Origin: Hallella bergensis DSM 17361
GTDB taxonomy: Bacteria > Bacteroidota > Bacteroidia > Bacteroidales > Bacteroidaceae
DNA: 64,000 nt
Reading direction: 5' to 3'
Assembly (NCBI RefSeq): GCF_000160535.1
Contig: NZ_GG704781.1
Span: forward strand, 923,210-987,209
Numbering within the stretch: position 1 is the first letter of the stretch; each line of letters opens with the position of its first letter. Under the pieces are notes generated by a model. That model was given only the letters and a program-made list of their open reading frames with translations. It was not told where the DNA came from and did no database searches. Positions 19,827 through 27,410 of the stretch are shown here, one piece after another. A program made the translations under genes and the position numbers.

Positions 19827-21380
19827 TCAATATTGAACAAGATTGGGCAAGATACGCTCTGTGTACCACGGATCGTCTATCTCTTTCAGAAGTTGCCCCA
19901 TTTGCTTGCAGAGTTTTGCAACAATTTTTTTGTTCTTTTCCAGCGGAAGGTTGCGCATTTGGTACGGATCGTTCTTGTCATCAAACAACTTTGCCTCCTT
20001 CAGCTTATGGTTCTTGTCAATATAAAGTGCCAATGTATAGTCGGCCGTCTTGATGCCCCGAGCCTTGGGAAAATAAGATATCACCTTGCCATCTGTATTC
20101 TTCTCTCCGTCCACATTCTGAAGATAGAGTGCCCCTTCCGGTCTTTTTATCTTAGCGTTCTTGTCAAAGAACAATGCGGAATAGTCGGTACCCTGCACTT
20201 CCGAAGGTATCTGCTGATGCAGACCAACCATTCCGAGGAGTGTGGGCATGATATCGGGAGAGGACAAAAGCAGGTTATCCACGCGGTGAGACATCTTTCC
20301 AGGATAACGAACGATGAAAGGTACGTTCATCGACTCTGCGTATGGCGAGTTCTTAGGGTCGTCGGTATTCTGGCTGCACATTGTTTCTCCGTGGTCCGAC
20401 GTGAACACTACAATAGTGTTCTTGTCCAGCCCGGCATCTTTGAGCGCTTGCAATATCATGCCAAAAGCACGGTCCACACCACTGACAGAAGCGAAATAAT
20501 AGCGGGCCGATTCCGCCTTATCCATCCTATGATTGGCATTGGGGCGGACGAGAAGGCTTTCCAAAGACTTGTCCTTGTAAAGTACAAAATCTTCTTCCAT
20601 GCAATCTTCCAACGAACGGTACGGACTGTGTGGAGGGTTCATGCCCACCATAATAAAGAAAGGCTTCGATGCATCGCGCACATTGTCTTTGTTCTGAATA
20701 TAATCCACGGCCTTTTCAGCCTCGTGTATGGGCGACCATTCCTTGGGTTCATGTTTCTTGCCGTCAGTATCCCAATAGTGCGGATCTTTATGCACGTCGA
20801 ACGTTCCGTAAGAATACCAATAGTTGAAACCGTGCCGCTGTTCAGCTGGGGTATAGGCATCCCATGCCGGCACACGATCTTCCACATATTGTCCGGGACG
20901 GTCAGGGTCGTTGCGCAGCGGAGTGTGAGCATGCAACTTGCCAATGTAGGCGCAGTCGTAACCCGCCTTGCTCATCACGTCGCTCAGACACTCGGCATCG
21001 TCGCGCAGACTGCTCAGCGGGCGACTCGAGTTACAGTTGAGGGGCACACCGCTCTTGTTGGGATACATACCCGTCATCAGCGAGCCACGATGAGGGCTAC
21101 TCAGTGGGCAGTTACTCATGGCCGAAGTAAGCACCACCGATTCTTCGGCAAAGCGGTCAATATTAGGTGTATGCACGGGATCGCCTGCGGTACGCAGCAT
21201 CCCCTGGTATTCCGGACGGCTCCAGAATCCCATGGCAAAATTACGAAACTGGTCGGGAAACACATAAACTACGTTCGGCGCGGAGTTCGAACGCTGATCC
21301 GCAGATTGTGCAAGGCCCATCTGTGGCACCATTGTCAACCCAGCGGCAAGAATTTGAAAAGGTCTCTTCATTGATGACAT
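19827..21380 (-). CDS. Serine-type sulfatase (S1 family)
   Basis: A 517-residue protein (516 residues plus stop) with a signal peptide (MKRPFQILAAGLTMVPQMGLAQ from the second ATG at 21371), so it acts in the periplasm or at the surface. The S1 layout is clear: metal-binding start (NVVYVFPDQFRNFAMGF), the activation site SSPHRGSLMTG with Ser94 at the formylglycine position (S-x-P-x-R), KLHAHTPL and the second metal motif VVFTSDHGETM. The serine at the active site means only an anSME or AtsB-type maturase can activate it, which the maturase of this PUL provides. It should remove one sulfate position from chondroitin, dermatan or heparan fragments; which one is not readable. It has its own -7 box and terminator. 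Confidence 0.92.
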   Translation of the reverse strand: MSSMKRPFQILAAGLTMVPQMGLAQSADQRSNSAPNVVYVFPDQFRNFAMGFWSRPEYQGMLRTAGDPVHTPNIDRFAEESVVLTSAMSNCPLSSPHRGSLMTGMYPNKSGVPLNCNSSRPLSSLRDDAECLSDVMSKAGYDCAYIGKLHAHTPLRNDPDRPGQYVEDRVPAWDAYTPAEQRHGFNYWYSYGTFDVHKDPHYWDTDGKKHEPKEWSPIHEAEKAVDYIQNKDNVRDASKPFFIMVGMNPPHSPYRSLEDCMEEDFVLYKDKSLESLLVRPNANHRMDKAESARYYFASVSGVDRAFGMILQALKDAGLDKNTIVVFTSDHGETMCSQNTDDPKNSPYAESMNVPFIVRYPGKMSHRVDNLLLSSPDIMPTLLGMVGLHQQIPSEVQGTDYSALFFDKNAKIKRPEGALYLQNVDGEKNTDGKVISYFPKARGIKTADYTLALYIDKNHKLKEAKLFDDKNDPYQMRNLPLEKNKKIVAKLCKQMGQLLKEIDDPWYTERILPNLVQY

Positions 21381-21432
21381 ACATTAGAATTAGTAACTAA
21401 ACACTCCTCCTGAAATGGAGGGTTCACTATTG

Positions 21433-21440
21433 CAAAAGTA
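21433..21440 (-). promoter_or_regulatory. -7 box of the sulfatase promoter
   Basis: The minus strand reads TACTTTTG, the same octamer as at the SusC1 promoter, 53 bases before the sulfatase start. The candidate operator starts 22 bases further upstream. Confidence 0.65.
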
Positions 21441-21461
21441 GGAAAGAAAAACGTCAGGCAT

Positions 21462-21489
21462 ATGCCATCTTTGTACAAAGAATGTACAA
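21462..21489. promoter_or_regulatory. Candidate operator of the PUL regulator, sulfatase copy
   Basis: ATGCCATCTTTGTACAAAGA (21462-21481) includes the perfect 14-base palindrome TCTTTGTACAAAGA. A further GTACAA at 21484-21489 makes TTGTAC repeats one helical turn apart. It matches the SusC1 site at 19 of 20 bases. The gap to the -7 box is 20 bases shorter than at SusC1, two helical turns, so the same face of the DNA is kept. Confidence 0.5.
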
Positions 21490-21519
21490 TATAATCCTAT
21501 CGAAAAGATTTAACAAGGA

Positions 21520-21541
21520 AAAGGGGAGTTAACTCCCCTTT
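21520..21541 (-). terminator. Palindrome overlapping the hybrid regulator stop codon
   Basis: AAAGGGGAGTTAACTCCCCTTT is a perfect 22-base palindrome whose centre contains the TAA stop codon of the regulator. On the minus strand it is followed by TCCTTG after TTT, a weak T-tract, so it is a likely terminator that overlaps the coding end. Confidence 0.6.
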
Positions 21542-24500
21542 CTATACGCTTTTGGCGTTACTCCATACTTCGCCTTGAAGCAGTGGGAGAAATAACGCGG
21601 AGAACTAAATCCGAGTCTGTAGGCAATGTCGGATATCTGCAGGTCGGAATTCTGCCTTAACCATGTTGCCGAAAGCTTCAGCCGATATCCCTGTACATAG
21701 TCATTGGGCGTCATTCCGGTGAGTCCCTTGAATTTGTTGAAGAAACTGCTACGACCCATAGCCAACTCCTTGGCCATGCTGTCTATAGAGAACTCCGAGT
21801 TAGCCAAATTCTTCTCGATATATTCGTTGCAACGCTTGAGGAAGTTGCGATCGAGCGGAGTTGTTGCCAGCAATTCGGTTTCCATCCGGTCTTCTTCCCT
21901 GATTTTCTTGCGCAATAAATTACGCGACCTGATGAGATTGTTGCAGCGAATGACGAGTAGTTTAGAATCGAACGGCTTGGGAATATAATCATCCGCACCG
22001 CATTTTAAGCCTGCGATGGTATTTTCCACCGACCCCATTGCCGTGAGTAAAACCACTGGAATATGAGACACGGCAAGGTCATCCTTAATGTGTTTGCACA
22101 TCTCCGTTCCGCTCATTCGTGGCATCATCACATCACTCACCACCAAATCGGGCAGTTCTTTCCTCACCAAATCCAACCCCTCGCGTCCGTCACGGGCAAG
22201 CAACACGCGACATGTCTTGGCAAAAAGTTTGCGAAGCGACATCAACAAGTCTTCATTGTCTTCGACCAACAGAATCGTGTATTGTGCATCCTCGGGAGAG
22301 TCGATGACCTCGTCAATATCGGTATCAATATCTGCCTCTATCCCTTCTGAAGGCTCTGCAATCATCGTGCGCGGTATCTCCAAGTTCTCCTGGCTGTCGG
22401 CCAGCTCGTCCTCGGCAAAGGCCTCCTTGTTCTTCGGCAACGTCACGATAAACACAGAACCATAGCCGGGAGAACTTTCTACACGGATAGAGCCATGATG
22501 TCGTTCCACTATTTCCTTGACCAATGCCAAGCCAATGCCAGTGCCTGTTATGGAACTAACGCCACTCTTCGCTCCGCCGGCCTGATAGAAACGGTCAAAA
22601 ATATTTTCCAATTCGTCCTGATGAATGCCGATACCGTTGTCCATCACCTTAATCAGTACATGCTGTTCATCGCTTGTTACCTGCAACTCCACGATGCCCT
22701 TATCTTTTTCAACATACTTGAACGCGTTGGACAAGAGATTATAAAACACTTTCTCCATCTGTCTGGCATCAAACCAACACATGACGGACGGTTCGGAAGA
22801 TGTGAACACAAATTTCTGATTACAGCTTTCTGCATACTTTGAGAATCCTTCACCAATCGCGCCGGCAAACGCCACCATGTCGTGTTCGGCCACTTCGAGC
22901 TGGGTATAGCCCTGCTCCATCTTTCTGAAATCAAGCAGTTCGTTGATCAGCTCCATTAGGTGGTTGGCATGCCGTCTCAGTCCCTTGAACTGCTTGTAGA
23001 GCACAGATCCCGGCGTAATTTCCTCGATGATGGCATCAAGTTTGGTGATGAGCAGCGTCAGCGGTGTCCTGAATTCGTGCGAGATACTTGTAAAGAATCT
23101 CAACTTGGCCTTGTTCAGTTCCTCGATATTCTTCTTGTCTTTTTTCTCCATCTCCAAGGAAGTGCGCAGCAAAATCTGTGAGCGCTTGAAGCGGTAGATG
23201 TAATATAGGATCCCGAGGAAAATCATCAGGTAAACGAAATAGGCAAACCACGTTTTGTAAAAGGGCGGATGAACCACTACTTTCATGCGAACCTCGTGTT
23301 GCGAAGCTTCGTTATCCCGGACTTTCTCACGGATAATGAGGGTGTAGGTTCCGGGCACTATTTGCGTATAGGAAATGCGATGCCCGGTGGTTTGCACCCA
23401 TCGGTCGTCATACCCCTCCAACATATATTCGTAGACAGGACTGCGGTAGTTCCCTACATATTCGCTGGAGGCAAAGGTAATGGAAAGGTCATTCTGGTTG
23501 TGCGCCAAGTCTATGCGCTCAGTGTGATAGGCTGCCGTGCTCAGCACGCCAGTGTCGTCACCGGGAAAGACCTCCTTGTTGTTGACAAAAAGCCGCGAAA
23601 CATACAAGTTGTAATCTGCCTTTATATCTTTAATGTTGTCTGTGTAGAAAGATACAAGGCCATTTGTTCCACCTACAAACACCTTGCCGTCACGACAAAC
23701 CGTCATGCCGCATCCACGGTGGAAACCTGTCAGCGGGAAATCGGGAGACAATTCTATGTTGCGTATGGTCTTGCTTGTCGGGTTGAAAAGGCTTATGCCC
23801 CTGTCCGAATTGATGAGCAGGAAGTCCTTCCCCGGGCATATCTCGTAGCAGAAATTGCTGACAAGTCCGCTGTTTTCCACATTCATCACGGTGAACGAGT
23901 CGCGGTCGGCCTCATATCTGGCCATGCCCCCTCCACGAGTCACCAAATAGATGTTGTTTTGGCTGTCTTGATTAATGTCTGTCACATAAAATGGACTAAG
24001 CCCCTTGGTTCCATTCTTATAGAAACGCAAGTCACGCTCATCGGTGAGTTTTATCCTGTACACACCCGTATCGGCCACAATCCAGATATAGCCCCGATGG
24101 TCTACGTGAAAGGACGAGTTGCCGTATCTTTTGCCCGACGGAAACAGAGGTTCTACCTTGTCGGTCTCCACATTGACTTTCCAAATACCTTGAGGCGTGG
24201 TAAAGATAAGGGTGTTGCCCATGAGGTGCATGTCAAAAATCTGATCACCAAAGCGGGCCCGATATTCCGGATGTAGCGTCCAAACATTATGAAACTGCTC
24301 ACTGTCGATATCAAAAAAAGTCAGACCACCCGTGTGCGTACCAATGTAAAGCTTGTTTCTGCGCGGGTCGTAGACGATGGTTTTCAGGTTATTGTGTACA
24401 ATCTTGTTGGCACCTCTTCCGCGCATATAGTGGGTAATCTTGCCGGTATTCCTGTCGAGCCGATTCAGTCCCCCACCCTCGGTGCATATCCACAGATTTC

Positions 24501-25575
24501 CCTTGCTGTCCTCGGTCATGTGTCCCACAAACGGATAGCTCAGACAGTCGCTGCGGTTCACATCGGCAGAATAGAAGGTAAACAGATCGGTATCGGGGTT
24601 GAAATGGTTCACCCCGCCGAAATAGGTTCCCACCCACATCGTTCCGTTCTTGTCCCTGTATATCGGGAAAACCGAAGAATGACTCAGGCTGTAGGGGTTG
24701 TTGGTGTGAGCATAAACCGTGAAGAGACCTGTGCGGTAATCGTATTTGTTAAGGCCCATAAAGGTTCCCAGCCAAAGATTACCCTGCTTGTCCTCATTGA
24801 TACCACGCACCATGTTGCCTGCAATGTTTGTGCTGGTCATGGCTTCCGCCTCCGAAAAATTGTAAAATGCCTGCCAGGCATCTCGATCCTGAGCAAGGAA
24901 ATTGGTGATTCCTCCTTCGGGTTTAATCAGAAAGCAACCATTGTTGCGCGTCGAGACCCATATATTGTGTCTCGAATCCTCAAATACCTCATAGACCTCA
25001 CACCCGGCTATAATCTCCTGCAGTGCTCCCCGCTGGCTACGGCAATAGAGTCCACGGGATGAACCGACCCACATGCGACCCTTGGAATCAATTTTAACAA
25101 ATGTGACATTTCTTCCAGTTGGCAACCTGCACATGGTTTTCTGCGAAGAGCCGTCAGTGTTCATACTCAACACCAAATTGTTTCTGCCCACATACAATGT
25201 ATTTCCTGCACCACGCAGGGCATAGACTCCGTCTTTGATCAGGAAGTTGAAGGTCTGCTGCGCCAGGTCGTAACGCACAATCGATTGGTTGGATATGAAA
25301 TACACATTACCATCTGTGTCGTCGGTTATAGCGTGTACATCGGTTATGATATTGTCGGCTCCACTGCCGATCGTCTTGTACGAAATAATACTGTTTCCGT
25401 CAAAGATATTGATACCCTCTTCAGTTCCGAACCACATGCGTCCCAGCTTGTCTTGGTGGATGGACATGACAGACAACTGGGACAGCCCGTCCTTACTGTC
25501 CATATGTCTGAACTGGATGGCAAGAAGTGGACGCCAACTCAACAGTAAAAACAATAAAAATAACCTATATCGCAT
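21529..25575 (-). CDS. Hybrid two-component system regulator (HTCS)
   Basis: A 1348-residue one-polypeptide sensor and regulator. Order: signal peptide (1-19), periplasmic two-propeller sensor of repeated blades such as LGRMWFGTEEGINIFDG and GNLWICTEGGGLNRLDR (about 20-680), Y_Y_Y domain (about 690-760), transmembrane helix (about 775-795), histidine kinase with His833 in SISHEFRTPLTLL, HATPase (NGIGIHQDELENIF, GTGIGLALVKEIVE), receiver domain with Asp1148 in VSDVMMPRMSG, and a C-terminal AraC-type HTH (GFSSPRYFSHCFKAKYGVTPKAYR). HTCSs sense breakdown oligosaccharides in the periplasm and activate their PUL. It lies upstream of the sulfatase with its own -7 box and probably controls all of Region 1. 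Confidence 0.95.
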   Translation of the reverse strand: MRYRLFLLFLLLSWRPLLAIQFRHMDSKDGLSQLSVMSIHQDKLGRMWFGTEEGINIFDGNSIISYKTIGSGADNIITDVHAITDDTDGNVYFISNQSIVRYDLAQQTFNFLIKDGVYALRGAGNTLYVGRNNLVLSMNTDGSSQKTMCRLPTGRNVTFVKIDSKGRMWVGSSRGLYCRSQRGALQEIIAGCEVYEVFEDSRHNIWVSTRNNGCFLIKPEGGITNFLAQDRDAWQAFYNFSEAEAMTSTNIAGNMVRGINEDKQGNLWLGTFMGLNKYDYRTGLFTVYAHTNNPYSLSHSSVFPIYRDKNGTMWVGTYFGGVNHFNPDTDLFTFYSADVNRSDCLSYPFVGHMTEDSKGNLWICTEGGGLNRLDRNTGKITHYMRGRGANKIVHNNLKTIVYDPRRNKLYIGTHTGGLTFFDIDSEQFHNVWTLHPEYRARFGDQIFDMHLMGNTLIFTTPQGIWKVNVETDKVEPLFPSGKRYGNSSFHVDHRGYIWIVADTGVYRIKLTDERDLRFYKNGTKGLSPFYVTDINQDSQNNIYLVTRGGGMARYEADRDSFTVMNVENSGLVSNFCYEICPGKDFLLINSDRGISLFNPTSKTIRNIELSPDFPLTGFHRGCGMTVCRDGKVFVGGTNGLVSFYTDNIKDIKADYNLYVSRLFVNNKEVFPGDDTGVLSTAAYHTERIDLAHNQNDLSITFASSEYVGNYRSPVYEYMLEGYDDRWVQTTGHRISYTQIVPGTYTLIIREKVRDNEASQHEVRMKVVVHPPFYKTWFAYFVYLMIFLGILYYIYRFKRSQILLRTSLEMEKKDKKNIEELNKAKLRFFTSISHEFRTPLTLLITKLDAIIEEITPGSVLYKQFKGLRRHANHLMELINELLDFRKMEQGYTQLEVAEHDMVAFAGAIGEGFSKYAESCNQKFVFTSSEPSVMCWFDARQMEKVFYNLLSNAFKYVEKDKGIVELQVTSDEQHVLIKVMDNGIGIHQDELENIFDRFYQAGGAKSGVSSITGTGIGLALVKEIVERHHGSIRVESSPGYGSVFIVTLPKNKEAFAEDELADSQENLEIPRTMIAEPSEGIEADIDTDIDEVIDSPEDAQYTILLVEDNEDLLMSLRKLFAKTCRVLLARDGREGLDLVRKELPDLVVSDVMMPRMSGTEMCKHIKDDLAVSHIPVVLLTAMGSVENTIAGLKCGADDYIPKPFDSKLLVIRCNNLIRSRNLLRKKIREEDRMETELLATTPLDRNFLKRCNEYIEKNLANSEFSIDSMAKELAMGRSSFFNKFKGLTGMTPNDYVQGYRLKLSATWLRQNSDLQISDIAYRLGFSSPRYFSHCFKAKYGVTPKAYRKGS

Positions 25576-25597
25576 CTACATTTGTTCTATTCGACTC

Positions 25598-25605
25598 CAA
25601 ATATA
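25598..25605 (-). promoter_or_regulatory. -7 box of the HTCS promoter
   Basis: The minus strand reads TATATTTG, 22 bases before the HTCS start codon, giving a short leader. A TTTG lies about 22 bases upstream of it as a possible -33 element. No operator-like motif is visible, as expected for constitutive sensor expression. Confidence 0.55.
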
Positions 25606-25900
25606 CAAATAAATATGAAAATAATATCAAATACAGATGATTTTAGCACTCAATTCCCTGCTAAATTATATGACTCGACATGTCACGCCACCCACGCATC
25701 AGGTTCTGCAGCCAAGTGTAGATTTATTTCATGCATTTGTAAAAGAAACACATGATATATCTTGCTCCAAACAGCAACCGTCATAACGACATCCCAAAAG
25801 GGTTTGCGATCAGGAGCATCGTGCAGGAACGTCTTGCACAAAATGGGAAAGACCGGGTGGTTAAAGTTACGATTTATAAGGTGGCTACTGTACAAAAGAC
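25606..25900. other. Intergenic stretch with no supported gene
   Basis: About 295 bases between the HTCS promoter and the AraC gene. Open frames of 60-70 codons exist on both strands (for example 25683-25895 minus and 25752-25970 plus), but none has a recognisable sequence or promoter, and the plus frame overlaps the AraC gene antisense. Confidence 0.5.
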
Positions 25901-26383
25901 TTACTTCTTTTTATTCTTCGACCCGGGCTTGCGGCCACGCTTCTTGGGTTCCTCCATGAGCACGGGATGACGCTCAAGCTGCTGTATCTTGTAATCCCGG
26001 GGAGTCATGCCATTGATTCTGTAGAAAGAAGCATAAAACGACTGCCTGTTTGAAAAGCCTACCATGTCAGAAATTTCCTCCATCGTCAGGTCCCTATAGC
26101 GCCTGTCAACAAGAATCGACATGGCCTCGCGAATTCGATGATAGTTTACCAAGGAGGTATAGTTCATGTGAAACCTGACATTGACCACAGCCGAAATATA
26201 TCGCGTATTGGTGCCCAAATCTTCCGCCAGTCGCTTGGCAGAATAGTGCTTGTCTCGGTATTTCTTTTGGATGATGATAATGTCGTTGATTTTTGCCTCG
26301 AGTTCATCCATCATCTGGGGGCTGACAAGAGTCCTGTAAGAAGCCTCCTTTTCCTTCACCGGAGTAATGTTGTACTTTGCCAT
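25901..26383 (-). CDS. Single-domain AraC-type DNA-binding protein with AT-hook-like tail
   Basis: 160 residues from ATG 26383 (MAKYNITPVKEKE); the promoter just upstream supports this region. The body is one AraC/XylS helix-turn-helix pair: YSAKRLAEDLGTNTRYISAV and LTMEEISDMVGFSNRQSFYASFYR followed by NGMTPRDYK. There is no ligand-binding or receiver domain. The last residues, EPKKRGRKPGSKNKKK, contain an RGRKPG core like an AT-hook minor-groove binder, unusual on an AraC protein. Similar one-domain AraC proteins occur in Bacteroidetes, but I cannot assign a target. It is transcribed alone, toward the HTCS. Confidence 0.85.
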   Translation of the reverse strand: MAKYNITPVKEKEASYRTLVSPQMMDELEAKINDIIIIQKKYRDKHYSAKRLAEDLGTNTRYISAVVNVRFHMNYTSLVNYHRIREAMSILVDRRYRDLTMEEISDMVGFSNRQSFYASFYRINGMTPRDYKIQQLERHPVLMEEPKKRGRKPGSKNKKK

Positions 26384-26419
26384 AACCAAGAATTTTGAAT
26401 CAATTATTATTACTTACCA

Positions 26420-26450
26420 CAAAGATAATAAAGTTAAATTTATTAACCAA
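26420..26450 (-). promoter_or_regulatory. Promoter of the AraC-type gene
   Basis: The minus strand carries TTGG (26450-26447), 19 bases of spacer and TATCTTTG (26427-26420), a complete Bacteroidetes -33/-7 pair 37 bases before the start codon. Confidence 0.7.
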
Positions 26451-26460
26451 CATTTTTAAT

Positions 26461-27210
26461 GTTTTTTTACTAAGGATTTTTGTCTGTCACCCAAGTCCAC
26501 TACCTGTCAGATAAGTAATAAATTCAAACATATCACAGGCGTAAAATATAAAACAATCACCAAATGAAAACGCAAAAACTCCACGGCATACAAACGTTTC
26601 CAATTTGAGAAACAAGCGAGCTTCACAGACTATCAAATTCTGATATAAAATGTTGAAAAATACGAACAACACCATGTCTATATTTTCGATATTTGAAAAC
26701 GGATGTGCATAAATTCTGAAAATGACCAAAAAACCAGGTTTTCTACAATCATCTTATTCACACAGACTTGTCATCTCAAACTAAAAATTCGTGTAAAATA
26801 GTTTTTTAATTTCCGTGCGGTTAGGGCTTAGACGCACCACATATAAAGCCTAAGCGCCATACGATTACAGTGTTTTCATCCGTCGATCGAGGCCTAAACG
26901 CATCGTCAGAAAGCAGCAACGGATCCTGCTTTGACACCTCGGAATCCTATCAATGAGTAATAGTTTACAAATCAAGGCGAATTTATTTCTATTTCGTCAT
27001 AAAAACAAGACACGATTGCAGTGAAGTTTTATTGACACTCACCAATCTCCATGACACCTGTCGGAGGACATTGTAACAGCCCCTACTTTGTTTTATGTCG
27101 CAATTCAGAAATCAAAATTCGAAATTCAAAATAAACTGTCGCGGTGGTCATGCACGATTGTTGGTTTAGTAGAAAACTTCCTGTGTCCCTCAAAAAAAGC
27201 AAGCTATTTT
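26461..27210. other. Intergenic region of about 750 bases without a clear gene
   Basis: The stretch is AT-rich and holds only short, unconvincing open frames (for example 80 codons at 26487-26729 minus). Between 26818 and 26910 related short words recur: GGCTTAGACGCA, GCCTAAGCGCCA and GGCCTAAACGCATCG. These look like a degenerate repeat, but I cannot name the element. Confidence 0.45.
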
Positions 27211-27241
27211 TTGTCTATTCACTGAAAAAGCCATATCTTTG
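27211..27241 (+). promoter_or_regulatory. Promoter of tRNA-Val
   Basis: TTG at 27211-27213, 20 bases of spacer and TATCTTTG at 27234-27241 make a complete -33/-7 pair; the tRNA begins 30 bases further on. Confidence 0.75.
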
Positions 27242-27271
27242 CATCGTCGTAATTCCAATACGGCAATATAT

Positions 27272-27346
27272 AGGGGTATAGCCCAGTTGGTTTAGAGCGC
27301 TGCAGTCACATTGCAGAGGTCATCGGTTCGAGCCCGATTATCCCTA
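27272..27346 (+). tRNA. tRNA-Val (anticodon CAC)
   Basis: A 75-base cloverleaf. The acceptor AGGGGTA pairs with TATCCCT (one G-U) plus discriminator A. The D arm is GCCC/GAGC with one mismatch. The anticodon stem CTGCA/TGCAG encloses loop GTCACAT with anticodon CAC at 27307-27309. The variable loop is AGGTC and the T arm ATCGG/CCGAT has loop TTCGAGC. CCA is not encoded. CAC reads the valine codon GUG. Confidence 0.9.
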
Positions 27347-27352
27347 CTGTCC

Positions 27353-27399
27353 AAAAAAAATCCAAGTGAACAAGTCTATCGTTCACTTGGATTTTTTTT
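27353..27399. terminator. Bidirectional terminator between tRNA-Val and the GH43-like gene
   Basis: TCCAAGTGAAC (27361-27371) pairs perfectly with 27381-27391 across a 9-base loop, flanked by eight A on the left and nine T on the right. It can terminate the tRNA transcript on plus and the GH43-like gene on minus. Confidence 0.9.
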
Positions 27400-27410
27400 T
27401 GCTCCTTGGA

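Noticed and set aside
19833..21374. Long open frame of about 513 codons on the plus strand opposite the sulfatase
   Set aside because: The minus frame carries all sulfatase motifs and a promoter; the plus frame has no recognisable sequence and is a shadow.
23269..25062. Two long plus-strand open frames opposite the HTCS
   Set aside because: They mirror the sensor propeller coding sequence and show no domain of their own.
26487..26729. 80-codon minus frame in the gap before tRNA-Val
   Set aside because: No promoter at the right distance, Phe/Cys-rich composition typical of AT-rich noncoding DNA, no family.
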